The notes beneath the pieces are model-generated. The model was not told where the DNA came from. It saw nothing but the letters and a program-made list of their open reading frames with translations, and ran no database searches. Position numbers and translations under genes: made by a program. 64,000 bases of DNA from JACRDG01 sp963760985 (lineage in GTDB: Bacteria; Desulfobacterota; Desulfomonilia; Desulfomonilales; Desulfomonilaceae), in assembly GCA_963760985.1 (NCBI GenBank), contig CAVXFM010000006.1, positions 62,001 to 126,000 on the forward strand, read 5' to 3'. Shown here piece by piece: positions 56,036-64,000 of this stretch. Position 1 is the first letter of the stretch. Each line of letters starts with the position of its first letter.

Positions 56036-56866
56036 TCAAATCCCGAACGATAAGTCAGTGACCTTAAGTTGGTTGTCTACCTTTACTATCCCCGGATACG
56101 ATGCAGCGATCTTGGCAACTTTTTCCTTTTGAGCCTTTTCTCGCACGAGGCCCGAAATGAGAAGGGTACCTCCCTCTTCAGCTGAGATCTCCACGTGTTG
56201 CGCCACAGCGGAAGTCAACTTCTTTCTCACAAGGGCTTCGACCCGCTTGGCCACGGCCATGCTTTTCAATTTCTCTCCCATCTCTTTGGCATCAGGAACT
56301 CTGGCCATCTTGGTGATCGCATGCGCGACCACATCCGCGGCGTTTTCCCCGGTATAATGGTCGGTATTGATCAGCAAATGGTAGAGCAAGACATCCGTGG
56401 GATCTTTGCCGAATACGAGCTTTATCAGTCTGATCCTGTCTTCGTCGTACTTGTCCACGTAGTATTCCGTGTCTCCTCGGGAGATGGACAGCTTCTTCAT
56501 GAGCCGCTGAATTCTCACTTCACGAGAAGCCATGACGCCCAGACAAAACACTCCCGGCAGATCGTGCAACACTAATTGCGCGCCACGACCGACAATGACC
56601 ACATTCCCGCGGCTTGCCTGCTCAAAGGTCAGCGCCTCGAAAAGGCTCTTGTGCGCGGGAGCGTCGAAAAACAGGCGTTCGAAAAAGCCGGGTCCGTGCT
56701 CTGTTTCATACATGGTACACGCATCTTTATACTCCGCATCGCAGCCCATGGCCAATTCATGCAGGCCTGTGCGCCCGACGAATTGTAGGCCCATTTTCTT
56801 CGCCACTCTCTGCCCAATCTCGTCGCCGAACGAACCCACAAGCCGTGATATGGTCACTATGTTCAT
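56036..56866 (-). CDS. Cytidylate kinase-like protein fused to a BON domain
   Basis: A 276-aa protein. The first 195 residues resemble the AAA/cytidylate-kinase-like family found in deltaproteobacteria (MNIVTISRLVGSFGDEIGQ and VVIVGRGAQLVL near 89), though the classical P-loop GxxGxGK is weak. The last 70 residues (ISAEEGGTLLISGLVREKAQKEKVAKIA) match a BON domain, usually a lipid- or ligand-binding module of periplasmic proteins. No signal peptide is visible. It sits between the TRAP transporter and LutABC in the operon. Role unknown; a metabolite sensor is possible. Confidence 0.72.
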   Translation of the reverse strand: MNIVTISRLVGSFGDEIGQRVAKKMGLQFVGRTGLHELAMGCDAEYKDACTMYETEHGPGFFERLFFDAPAHKSLFEALTFEQASRGNVVIVGRGAQLVLHDLPGVFCLGVMASREVRIQRLMKKLSISRGDTEYYVDKYDEDRIRLIKLVFGKDPTDVLLYHLLINTDHYTGENAADVVAHAITKMARVPDAKEMGEKLKSMAVAKRVEALVRKKLTSAVAQHVEISAEEGGTLLISGLVREKAQKEKVAKIAASYPGIVKVDNQLKVTDLSFGI

Positions 56867-56912
56867 TGCCAGCCTCTCTCTTTCCGTGGGATAGCTCTCT
56901 CAGTCATCGGCG

Positions 56913-58244
56913 CTATTCGCCGAACAGCGCGGTCGGAAGATACATTATCAATGGATGATAGAGTACGCACGCTATTAATCCCACCCATTGGAGACAGATG
57001 AAGGGAATCACGCCTTTATAGATTTTGCCCATGGTCATTTCCGGCGGTGCGATACCTCTCAGGTAAAACAGAGAATACCCGAACGGGGGCGTGAGAAACG
57101 CCATCTGCAAGTTGACGCAGATAAGAGTCCCGAACCACAAGGGATCAAATCCGAGCTCCTGGGCCACCGGCGTAAACACGGGAATGACGATGAGGAGAAT
57201 TCCCAGCCAATCGATAAACATCCCGAGGAAGAACACGATCCCCATCATGATGAACAGCACCAGATAAGGACTCACCTGCAGGCCCAACAAAAGGTCGGAG
57301 ACCGCATCTCCGCCTCCCAAGCCCATGAAGATCGACTGGAACGCGTTGCCGCCCAGGAACAACACCATGACCATGCAGGTGATTTTCATGGTGGCAGTGG
57401 CTGAGTCTACAATGGTTTCCCAGGTCAGGCGCCTGTACGCGAGAGCGAGTAGCATGGCGCCGACAGCTCCCAACCCCGCGGCTTCCGTGGTAGTGGCCAC
57501 TCCCGCGACAATGCTGCCCAGCACCATGAAGATGAGAAATAGTGGCGGAATCAGAGAAGTGAACACCATGCCGAGCTTTTGTACTGCAGAATGGGTTCGC
57601 TCTTCTTTCGGCAGTGCCGGACCCATGGCGGGGCTGATGCCGCAGCGAACCGCCACATAGGTAATATAGAAGCAGGAAAGCATGAGTCCGGGCACCATAG
57701 CTGCCGCGAACAGCTTGCCTACCGAGATGTTTGTCAAACCGCCGTACACCACGAGCATGATACTGGGAGGTATGAGGATCCCCAAGGTCCCCCCCGCACA
57801 AATGCAGCCGGCTGTCATAGGTATGTCGTATCCCCGTTTCAGAAGGTTCGGCGCAGCCAAGAGGCCGATAGCCACTTCTGTCGCGCCTACCACCCCGGTG
57901 GATGCGGCAAAAACCGTGCACACCATGATCACCGCGATACCCAATCCACCTCGTACAGGACCCCAGAGGACATGCATGGTATGAAAGAGTTTCTCTGCCA
58001 CGCCCGACGCATCGAGCATTTGCGCCATGAAAATGAAGAGCGGCACCGCCACAAGAACGTACTCTTCCATGACTCCGTACGTCTTGTTGGCAAAGATCGC
58101 GAAGATTTGATCCGGCGAGCCCCCCCAGCCGAGAAGTCCGAACAGCACAGCGGTGGCGCCCAGCGAGAACGCGAGGGGGTGGCCCATGAACAGGACCACG
58201 AAGAGCGTCCCGAACATGGCTATTGCAACAGTGTCAGGACTCAT
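56913..58244 (-). CDS. dctM: TRAP transporter large permease (DctM)
   Basis: A 443-aa integral membrane protein from the ATG at 58244 overlapping DctQ's stop. About 11-13 hydrophobic helices and the family text AVPLFIFMAQMLDASG near 82 and PPSIMLVVYGG near 158 are visible. It imports an organic acid with sodium or proton symport. It works with the small permease and the periplasmic binding protein upstream. Given the lactate enzymes on both sides, lactate or a related 2-hydroxy acid is the likely substrate. Confidence 0.95.
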   Translation of the reverse strand: MSPDTVAIAMFGTLFVVLFMGHPLAFSLGATAVLFGLLGWGGSPDQIFAIFANKTYGVMEEYVLVAVPLFIFMAQMLDASGVAEKLFHTMHVLWGPVRGGLGIAVIMVCTVFAASTGVVGATEVAIGLLAAPNLLKRGYDIPMTAGCICAGGTLGILIPPSIMLVVYGGLTNISVGKLFAAAMVPGLMLSCFYITYVAVRCGISPAMGPALPKEERTHSAVQKLGMVFTSLIPPLFLIFMVLGSIVAGVATTTEAAGLGAVGAMLLALAYRRLTWETIVDSATATMKITCMVMVLFLGGNAFQSIFMGLGGGDAVSDLLLGLQVSPYLVLFIMMGIVFFLGMFIDWLGILLIVIPVFTPVAQELGFDPLWFGTLICVNLQMAFLTPPFGYSLFYLRGIAPPEMTMGKIYKGVIPFICLQWVGLIACVLYHPLIMYLPTALFGE

Positions 58245-58741
58245 ATCTCTTCCCCCTTCAGCCGGTAGATGTCCCGAACGAAATTGGCAAGTCCCTGAAT
58301 GAACAGCAAGATGAACCCGATGGGCATTATTGTCTTGAATGGATAGAGAGGAGGCTTCCACGCGCTCCAGCTATGTTCCCCGCCTGCCCATGAATGCGCC
58401 GCGTATGCTGTCGCTGCGTAACTCAACCCGCCCACGAAAGGAACGAACAAGAGGAGAAAGGTAATGATCGAAAGCCAAAGCTGCACCTTCGTAGGAAGCT
58501 TTTGCGAGAGAATGTCTATCCGAACGTGGCGATCATGGAGGTGCGTGTACGCAGCGCCAAGCATGAAGTGCGCACCGTAGATCCATACGGTCACTTCAAA
58601 TGCCCACACCGTAGGAGCGTGAAACACCTTTCTGGCTACGACCTCGTACACTACCACAAACACCAGGGGCAAAACGAGTAATGCTATGTACTTGCCGAGG
58701 AATTCGTTGAACGCGTCCACAGCGCGGACGAATCTTTTCAT
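58241..58741 (-). CDS. dctQ: TRAP transporter small permease (DctQ)
   Basis: A 166-aa protein with four transmembrane helices (LLVLPLVFVVVYEVVA, then FLLLFVPFVGGLSYAATAYA). The family helix PTVWAFEVTVWIYGAHFMLGA is split by type near residue 45. ATG at 58741 lies 13 bases after GGGAAG; an ATG at 58759 is possible. It pairs with DctM (ATGA overlap) to form the membrane complex of the TRAP system. Confidence 0.93.
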   Translation of the reverse strand: MKRFVRAVDAFNEFLGKYIALLVLPLVFVVVYEVVARKVFHAPTVWAFEVTVWIYGAHFMLGAAYTHLHDRHVRIDILSQKLPTKVQLWLSIITFLLLFVPFVGGLSYAATAYAAHSWAGGEHSWSAWKPPLYPFKTIMPIGFILLFIQGLANFVRDIYRLKGEEI

Positions 58742-58957
58742 CGCGGTTTCCCTTCCCATACAGCAATTGCCGTGTCAGCCCGGTACCGGTACGATCACCG
58801 GGGCACATTGACGCGAAGTCACCTATGACGGTTGCCGGGGAACCGGGTGATTCCCCATATTGGCGCTAACAGAGAATGGGAGAGAGAGGACGGTGCCTCT
58901 CTCTCAGTCAGACGGGCGTACAGGCCCGTGCGATCGATTACGGCAAAGGTGGCTTTA

Positions 58958-60133
58958 CTACTGCCTGAGTTCCCCTTTGACGAACCGGTCATAAGGCCAG
59001 GGTGTGACGCCCCCGCGGATTTTGCGCCACGGCGCAAAGTCTTTCTTGAACTTGTCCTGCGAGTCCAGGACCTTCTTCACGTCAGGATTCTTCGCGGACA
59101 GGGCATCCAGGTACTGCTTGGTCTTCTTGGCAAATTCGATGATGGTGGCATCGTCCATCTGCACGTATTCCACCTTCTTGCCCATTTTTTCGATTGCTTC
59201 GATGTTGAGGCCTTCCACCCACGCCCAGGCCCACAGCTGAGTCTCTTTCGCACAGATCTTCACGATTGCCTTCAGGTCGTCAGGCAGTTCGTCCCATTTC
59301 TTCTTGTTTATGAAGACATCGCATTGACAGCTCGGCTGGTGCACACCTGGCTCGATCACGTATTTGGTGATTTCGTAAAACCCCTGAGGAAGGTTGATTG
59401 CGGGGCTGCTGAATTCGCATCCGTCGATGACGCCTCTTTCCAGGGCCAGGTAGATTTCCGGGCCGGGCAGCGGGGTAACGTTAGCCCCCAAGCTGTTGAG
59501 AATGTCCTGGTACCAACCCACGGTCCGGATCTTCATCCCCTTGAAGTCTTCCATCTTGGTCGCCCTCTTGTTGGAATGAATGCCGAGTTCCTGACCGGAA
59601 TTGCCGCAGAAAAAACTCACCATGTTGTAGCGGCCATACAGGTCGCTCAACATCTTCTCGCCGCCACGCTGGTAGTACCAAATGTTGTATCCCTCGACAT
59701 CGAGGCCGAACGGTACAGAAGCAAAAGCGACGAACGCCTCGTTCTTCCCCTTCCAGTAACCCGGCCACGAATGACCGCAATCGAGCGTGCCCTTGGACAC
59801 CGCATCAAACACTTCCATGGCTGGGACAATCGCACCGGTCTGGAACACTTTGATGTTCAACCTGCCGCCGCTCGCTGCCCGTACGCTATCCGCGAAATGT
59901 ATCAAAAAATCATGAAAGATCAGCCCACCCCACGGGTCGCTCGCCCGCCAGGTGAACTTCTTGGTCGAGGTGGTCCACCGTTTGCCCTTCCATTCTTTGG
60001 CTCTTTCATCCTCCCCGAATTTCGTGATCTTCTTTGCCGGCTTCTTGTCTTCAGCAAATGCGCTCGTCACGGTCACGCGCGTGAAGGCCAGCGCAATCAC
60101 GAGTGCCAGCAGTACCAGTGCCATTCTTTTCAT
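58958..60133 (-). CDS. dctP: TRAP transporter solute-binding protein (DctP/TctC-like)
   Basis: A 391-aa periplasmic binding protein. ATG at 60133 follows GAGGAG and begins a signal peptide (MALVLLALVIALAFTRVTV). Family elements are KVFQTGAIVPAMEVFDAV near 107, GHSWPGYWKG and KMEDFKGMKIRT near 196, plus SPAINLPQGFYE near 243. It captures the substrate outside the membrane for DctQM. Distance to DctQ is 216 bases with no visible gene. It lies 356 bases after GlcF. Confidence 0.95.
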   Translation of the reverse strand: MKRMALVLLALVIALAFTRVTVTSAFAEDKKPAKKITKFGEDERAKEWKGKRWTTSTKKFTWRASDPWGGLIFHDFLIHFADSVRAASGGRLNIKVFQTGAIVPAMEVFDAVSKGTLDCGHSWPGYWKGKNEAFVAFASVPFGLDVEGYNIWYYQRGGEKMLSDLYGRYNMVSFFCGNSGQELGIHSNKRATKMEDFKGMKIRTVGWYQDILNSLGANVTPLPGPEIYLALERGVIDGCEFSSPAINLPQGFYEITKYVIEPGVHQPSCQCDVFINKKKWDELPDDLKAIVKICAKETQLWAWAWVEGLNIEAIEKMGKKVEYVQMDDATIIEFAKKTKQYLDALSAKNPDVKKVLDSQDKFKKDFAPWRKIRGGVTPWPYDRFVKGELRQ

Positions 60134-60489
60134 GCGATTCTCCTCTTCGGTCTTGGTGGAACTGACGTTCCGTTGGCTCGGGCGGTCCTTTGTCTCGGGA
60201 GGAGTCAGCTCCTTCTCAGACTCGAAACCGGCAAATTGGACAAATCTCTTCTCAATAACAGGGTTTGTGCCGCGGCGATGGGGTGGCACTGGCAGCAGGC
60301 ATATTGACCTGCCGAGATCCAACCGCGAGATCGGATTTGCAAGAGGACCCCCTTTTACGCATGCCCGGATGTCCGCGCGCGTGTCTTCTTCGTCAAGAGG
60401 CGTTGCAGCCGGCCTCTCTGAGGAACCCTCCCTACGATCATGATTCCACGGTCGTCCGGTTTGGCCCGATACGGGCCATGTCCTTCACA
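60134..60489. other. Spacer between glcF and dctP
   Basis: 356 bases without a gene. The palindrome GGCCCGATACGGGCC (60463-60477) directly after glcF is a candidate hairpin, without a T run. A separate promoter for the transporter genes may be here, but I cannot identify one. Confidence 0.45.
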
Positions 60490-61809
60490 TTAAACGGTTT
60501 TCCCCCGGTCCAAGCAACGTCGCAAGATCTGGGATATGTGAGACAAGGACCAACCCTTGTTCCATTTTCTTCGCGCATATTCGAGCTGCATAAAGCAGCC
60601 GGGATTCGAAGTCACCACCCGTTGGGCTCCTGCTTTGTCGATGGCGTCGACTTTGGCCTCAAGGATCTTCAAAGCCCTTTCGCGGTGGGTGATGTTGTAG
60701 ATTCCTGCGGACCCGCAACATTGCCCGTCGTCGGGAATCTCCCGGTACGTAAGCTGGGGAATGCGGCGCAGCAAATCCCTCTGGGGTAAGGTGAGTTTTT
60801 GTCCGTGCCGAAGATGACACGGGTCGTGAAAACATACGATTTCAGGCAGGGGACCGAATGCGATGTCGTCCCCGATGGAGGAAGCGAGAAATTCCGACAC
60901 ATCGCGTATCTTCGCGGAAAACGACTCCGCGTGTTTCGCCAAGTGAGCCCGCTTGGAAAGGGTTGTCCGATACGCCTTCAATTCACTGCCGCATGCGGCG
61001 CAGTCGGTTACGATGGCCTGTACATTTTGGCCGGCAAAGAGCTGAATATTGTGCTCGGCCATCTCCCGGTACACCTTTCGCTCGCCTTCCGCGAGATTGG
61101 GGGTTCCGCAGCACTGTTGATTGGTGGGTACCACCACCGTGTACCCCGCGCGGGTGAGCACGTCAATAGTGTCACGACTGATTTCTGAAAACAGAAGGTT
61201 CATTGCGCAACCGAGGAAGAATCCCACGCGACCCTTTTCTCTTCCTTTGGCCGGGATCTCCTCAGGCAAGCGATCTGCCAACGGCCGGGCCGGGAGAGGA
61301 GGGAGAAGCGCCTCCATGAAGGCAAGATCCTCGGAAATCAAAGGCAAGATGTGCGACTTCCGAACCAGCCATTGAAGGCCAAAAGCCTCGTACACCTTCA
61401 GGGGTGACAGGAACCGCGAGAGTTTCTTCTGATCACGAATTGCATACTGGAGGAGGAATCGTTTCAGCAAAGACTGGGGAAGATGTTCTTCGATTCGGTG
61501 CCGGGCTTCCAAGACCAACTCACCCACCTTTACTCCTGCCGGGCAAACCGTCTGGCAGTTGCGACAGTCCAGGCAGTGGTACATGTGATCCACAAACTCT
61601 TCCGACGCGGTCAATCGGCCATCGATTACGGCCTTTATCATGGCGACGCGGCCACGCGGGGATTGGGTCTCCACGCGGTCGGTCCGATAGGTAGGGCAGG
61701 TAGGGATGCACGTACCGCACCGCATGCATTGCAGCACATCCCCATATTCGTGGATGTCCAGCGTACCTAGGGCTCTCGCAATTGCCGCTGCGTCGAAATG
61801 CGTCCCCAT
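60490..61809 (-). CDS. GlcF-like iron-sulfur subunit of 2-hydroxy acid oxidase
   Basis: A 439-aa protein. Two N-terminal [4Fe-4S] motifs (CMRCGTCIPTCPTY near 28 and CLDCRNCQTVCPAGV near 80) precede two CCG domains (QQCCGTPNLAEGE near 245 and GQCCGSAGIYN near 370). It is the electron-transfer partner of the GlcD-type flavoprotein, encoded 5 bases upstream. In sulfate reducers such pairs oxidise D-lactate or glycolate and feed electrons to the quinone pool or to soluble carriers. No truncation is visible. Confidence 0.94.
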   Translation of the reverse strand: MGTHFDAAAIARALGTLDIHEYGDVLQCMRCGTCIPTCPTYRTDRVETQSPRGRVAMIKAVIDGRLTASEEFVDHMYHCLDCRNCQTVCPAGVKVGELVLEARHRIEEHLPQSLLKRFLLQYAIRDQKKLSRFLSPLKVYEAFGLQWLVRKSHILPLISEDLAFMEALLPPLPARPLADRLPEEIPAKGREKGRVGFFLGCAMNLLFSEISRDTIDVLTRAGYTVVVPTNQQCCGTPNLAEGERKVYREMAEHNIQLFAGQNVQAIVTDCAACGSELKAYRTTLSKRAHLAKHAESFSAKIRDVSEFLASSIGDDIAFGPLPEIVCFHDPCHLRHGQKLTLPQRDLLRRIPQLTYREIPDDGQCCGSAGIYNITHRERALKILEAKVDAIDKAGAQRVVTSNPGCFMQLEYARRKWNKGWSLSHISQILRRCLDRGKTV

Positions 61810-61814
61810 GGCAG

Positions 61815-63203
61815 TTATTCCACGTCCTTTGGGAAGATTTTGCCCGGATTCAGGCGGCCTTCCGGATCAAAGGCCCTCTTGATCCTCTTCATCACCTCAA
61901 GAGCCTTAGGACCGACCATGCGGGGAAGATACTTGGACTTGGCTACCCCTGTGCCGTGTTCTCCGGAAATAGTGCCGCCAAGACTGATGGCTTTGGTGAA
62001 GATGAGGTCGTACGCTTGTTCCACTCGATGGAGCTCTTCTTTGTTCCGCTCATCCGTAAGACAGGTTGGATGGAGGTTCCCGTCTCCCGCGTGGCCGAAA
62101 GTACCAATAGTGAGGCCATATGTCTGTGCGGCTTGTCGAATCGTGGCCATGATTTCCGGGATTGCGGGTCGGGGTACGGTCACGTCTTCGAGAATGGTGG
62201 TGGGTTTTACCCGTGCCAGCGCGGACAGCGCATTCCTGCGTGCGGTGAAGAGCTCCTCAGATTCCTTGAGATCCTTGGCCACGCGGAGCGTTCGCGCGCG
62301 GTTGGCTTTGCACGCTTCTTCGATGCCGACAGCTTCCTCCCGGACCACTGCCGGGTGTCCATCGGTCTCGATCAAAAGGAGTGCGTCCACGTCGCGGGGG
62401 AGTCCGATCTTGGCATAGTCCTCGACACAATTGACCGTGACCGAGTCCATCAATTCCAGCGTGGAAGGGATGATCTTTCGGGAAATGATCGCGGAAACGG
62501 TGCGGGTCGCGTCGATAATGTCATCATACAGGGCAAGAAAGGTGGTTTTTGTGCGCGGCTTAGGGATCAGCTTGAGGGTAATCTTTGAAAAGATACCAAT
62601 GGTCCCCTCGCTTCCGACAAGAAACTTGGTGAGATTATATCCCGCGACGTCTTTCACACACTTGGTGCCGTAGTGAACCTTGGACCCGTCAATGAGATAG
62701 GTATCCAACGCAAGCACATAGTCACCGGTGATTCCGTACTTGAGCCCTCGAAGCCCTCCCGCGTTCTCAGCGACGTTTCCGCCGAGCGTGGAGACCTTCA
62801 TACTCCCCGGATCGGGGGGATAGAACAGGCCCTTTGCCTCAACCGCCGCGTGAAGGTCCGCGGTGATCACCCCCGGCTCCACCACCACCGAGAGGTCATC
62901 CGCATCAATCTCGAGGATACGGTTCATCGCGGTAGTAAGCAGGACAATCCCCCCTTTGACGGGAACCGATCCCCCGCTCAAGCCCGTTCCGCTCCCTCGG
63001 GTCGTGACAGGGAGCCCTTCCTGGGTGGCAAATTCGAGGACCAGGTGAATGTCTTCTTCAGAGGAGACCCGCACGACAGCCTCGGGTTTGGCCGATATCA
63101 GGGGAGTGGCATCGTACGAGTAGCAGAGAAGCTCCGCATCTGACGCGAGGACCTTGCTGGTACCGACTATATCTCCCAGTTTTTGGCGGAGGCTGCGGCT
63201 CAT
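61815..63203 (-). CDS. GlcD-like FAD-linked 2-hydroxy acid (D-lactate/glycolate) dehydrogenase
   Basis: A 462-aa flavoprotein from the ATG at 63203 (GAGGA upstream); a much longer frame reading into the GntR gene is antisense and rejected. The FAD_binding_4 domain shows TTRGSGTGLSGGSVP near 68 and FAD contact near VVEPGVITADL. The C-terminal FAD-oxidase domain has GHAGDGNLHPT near 378 and GTISGEHGTGVAKSKYL near 410. It oxidises lactate or glycolate, donating electrons to GlcF. It is the first gene of the operon, downstream of the GntR-controlled promoter at 63238. Confidence 0.94.
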   Translation of the reverse strand: MSRSLRQKLGDIVGTSKVLASDAELLCYSYDATPLISAKPEAVVRVSSEEDIHLVLEFATQEGLPVTTRGSGTGLSGGSVPVKGGIVLLTTAMNRILEIDADDLSVVVEPGVITADLHAAVEAKGLFYPPDPGSMKVSTLGGNVAENAGGLRGLKYGITGDYVLALDTYLIDGSKVHYGTKCVKDVAGYNLTKFLVGSEGTIGIFSKITLKLIPKPRTKTTFLALYDDIIDATRTVSAIISRKIIPSTLELMDSVTVNCVEDYAKIGLPRDVDALLLIETDGHPAVVREEAVGIEEACKANRARTLRVAKDLKESEELFTARRNALSALARVKPTTILEDVTVPRPAIPEIMATIRQAAQTYGLTIGTFGHAGDGNLHPTCLTDERNKEELHRVEQAYDLIFTKAISLGGTISGEHGTGVAKSKYLPRMVGPKALEVMKRIKRAFDPEGRLNPGKIFPKDVE

Positions 63204-63230
63204 GGTGGTAAGTCCTCGTGGGTGGCTAAT

Positions 63231-63265
63231 TGGTCTTACCATACTACCCTCAGCGAACTTGTCAA
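63231..63265 (-). promoter_or_regulatory. Lactate operon promoter with GntR/FadR-type operator
   Basis: On the minus strand, TTGACA (63260-63265), a 16-base spacer and TATGGT (63238-63243). TGGT-CTT-ACCA at 63231-63241, matching the TGGTnnnACCA half-site pattern of PdhR/LldR-like GntR regulators, overlaps the -10 box. Binding there should repress glcD. Confidence 0.7.
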
Positions 63266-63295
63266 GTAAAAAGGTCTGGTGGTTCACAAATTGAA

Positions 63296-63324
63296 TTGAC
63301 GAAATCCTTATCGTCGCGTAATAC
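63296..63324 (+). promoter_or_regulatory. Promoter of the GntR regulator gene
   Basis: TTGACG (63296-63301) and TAATAC (63319-63324) with exactly 17 bases between. The start codon follows at 63333, so the leader is very short. Confidence 0.65.
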
Positions 63325-63332
63325 ACTTGTCT

Positions 63333-64000
63333 ATGAATCAAAAACCCCACAAAGATGATTCCTCCATTTTTCAGCCGATCCGGCTGGAGCGAGTTGCCGA
63401 TAAAGTCGCCAACCAACTCAAGAAAGCCATTGGCCAAGGGTTGCTCAGGGTGGGGGAGCGACTCCCCCCGGAGCGTGAGCTTGCCGAGCAGATGGGAGTG
63501 AGTCGGCCGTCTGTACGAGAGGCTTTGCAGAAACTGGAAGTCCTCGGCATGGTGCAAACCGTCCACGGAGGGGGGACCGTGGTCAAGAATATCACCGAAG
63601 GAGAACTGCTCACGCCCATCGAAGTTGTGATCGGTCTGGACAAGCAAAAGGTGGTGGAACTCACCGAAGTCCGGGCATGCTTGGAAACCTGGGCTGCCCG
63701 ACAGGCTGCGCTCGTCCGCACCGATGATGAACTGGAGCTGATGCGCGGATATTTGGAAATAATGGAAAAGGATTTGGAAAGCGGGAGGATACGCGCGGAG
63801 AACGACGTGAAATTCCATACCGCGATCGCTGCAGCCTCGCACAACACGATCTTTCTCCACCTCGTGCAGAGCATTTTTCAGCTCATCGCGTATTCCATAA
63901 AGCTTTATCGCGAAGAGGTCTTCCTCACCCAAGAGGACCAGCAAACTATTTTCGGCCATCACCTGAGCGTGTACAAGGCGATCCAGGATTGTGATTCCGT
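63333..64000 (+). CDS. GntR/FadR (FCD) family regulator, 3' end outside window
   Basis: The open frame runs from the ATG at 63333 to the window end without a stop (at least 222 aa). The N-terminal winged helix is clear: LRVGERLPPERELAEQMGV and SRPSVREALQKLEVLGM near residues 38-75. The C-terminal FCD domain begins near 105 (LTEVRACLETWAARQAAL) and has the metal-ligand DVKFHTAIAAASHN near 160, as in LldR-type lactate regulators. It faces away from the glcD operon, and its likely operator overlaps the operon's -10. Lactate or pyruvate is the plausible inducer (inference). Confidence 0.93.
   Translation, partial: MNQKPHKDDSSIFQPIRLERVADKVANQLKKAIGQGLLRVGERLPPERELAEQMGVSRPSVREALQKLEVLGMVQTVHGGGTVVKNITEGELLTPIEVVIGLDKQKVVELTEVRACLETWAARQAALVRTDDELELMRGYLEIMEKDLESGRIRAENDVKFHTAIAAASHNTIFLHLVQSIFQLIAYSIKLYREEVFLTQEDQQTIFGHHLSVYKAIQDCDS

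Noticed and set aside
61815..63962. 715-residue reading of the GlcD frame extended to 63962
   Set aside because: The first 250 residues are antisense to the GntR regulator. The ATG at 63203 has a ribosome site and the family's start.
1..64000. tRNA, rRNA, insertion sequence, prophage or defence island
   Set aside because: No cloverleaf, rRNA core, transposase, integrase or phage structural text was seen. The methyltransferase alone does not make a defence island.

Overview
The window looks like part of the chromosome of a sulfate-reducing deltaproteobacterium (Desulfobacterota). It carries a complete dsrA-dsrB-dsrD block for dissimilatory sulfite reductase, a lactate uptake and oxidation operon (TRAP transporter, GlcD/GlcF-type and LutABC-type dehydrogenases) and an acyl-CoA catabolic cluster. 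A Desulfomonile- or Syntrophobacter-like organism would fit, but that is inference from gene content. I see no tRNA, rRNA, CRISPR array, prophage or insertion sequence.

Layout. 1-6.5 kb: DUF3786 fragment, acyl-CoA synthetase, enoyl-CoA hydratase homologue, solitary N6-adenine methyltransferase, and an extremely acidic repeat protein. 6.7-9.9 kb (minus): a regulator fusing a degenerate KaiC/RecA-like domain to an XRE helix-turn-helix and a cupin, a coiled-coil membrane protein, and a thioredoxin/TPR protein that only reads through if an in-frame TGA encodes selenocysteine (UxxC). 10-18 kb: M1 aminopeptidase, zinc-ribbon membrane protein, C_GCAxxG_C_C redox protein with a secreted rhodanese, DUF1573 protein, YkgJ-type Cys-cluster protein and a PrmA-like methyltransferase. 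18-26 kb: dsrABD (minus), a divergent unknown gene, and two tandem CbiA/DsrN-type amidases. 26-31 kb: DinG-like helicase, asparagine synthase, radical SAM/SPASM protein. 31-42.5 kb (plus): a TetR regulator heads an operon of acyl-CoA dehydrogenases, a three-subunit biotin-dependent acyl-CoA carboxylase, enoyl-CoA hydratase, a beta-keto acid cleavage enzyme, MaoC and SCP2 proteins. 42.5-47.2 kb (minus): a signalling set of 2Fe-2S ferredoxin-like protein, sensor with receiver and PAS but no kinase domain, SpoIIE-type phosphatase, and a conserved unknown. 47.9-53 kb: metallo-beta-lactamase hydrolase, TPR protein, large unknown protein joined to or followed by a Ser/Thr kinase. 53-64 kb: a ten-gene minus-strand lactate operon controlled from a divergent promoter region by a GntR/FadR regulator that runs off the window.

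Two cross-cutting observations affect how the window should be read. First, at least sixteen single-base frame breaks interrupt well-conserved genes, and sixteen of seventeen are consistent with one EXTRA base. This looks like insertion-biased consensus error rather than gene decay, so I annotate full gene spans across the breaks. Second, three families of dispersed palindromic intergenic repeats are present: family A with six copies sharing a 20-base core, family B with two perfect-centre hairpins, and family C with two copies.

The genes fit one lifestyle. Lactate and acyl-CoA substrates are taken up and oxidised, electrons go to sulfite through DsrAB, whose siroheme may be amidated by a CbiA/DsrN paralogue, and redox is monitored by ferredoxin-like, selenocysteine-thioredoxin and Cys-cluster proteins.
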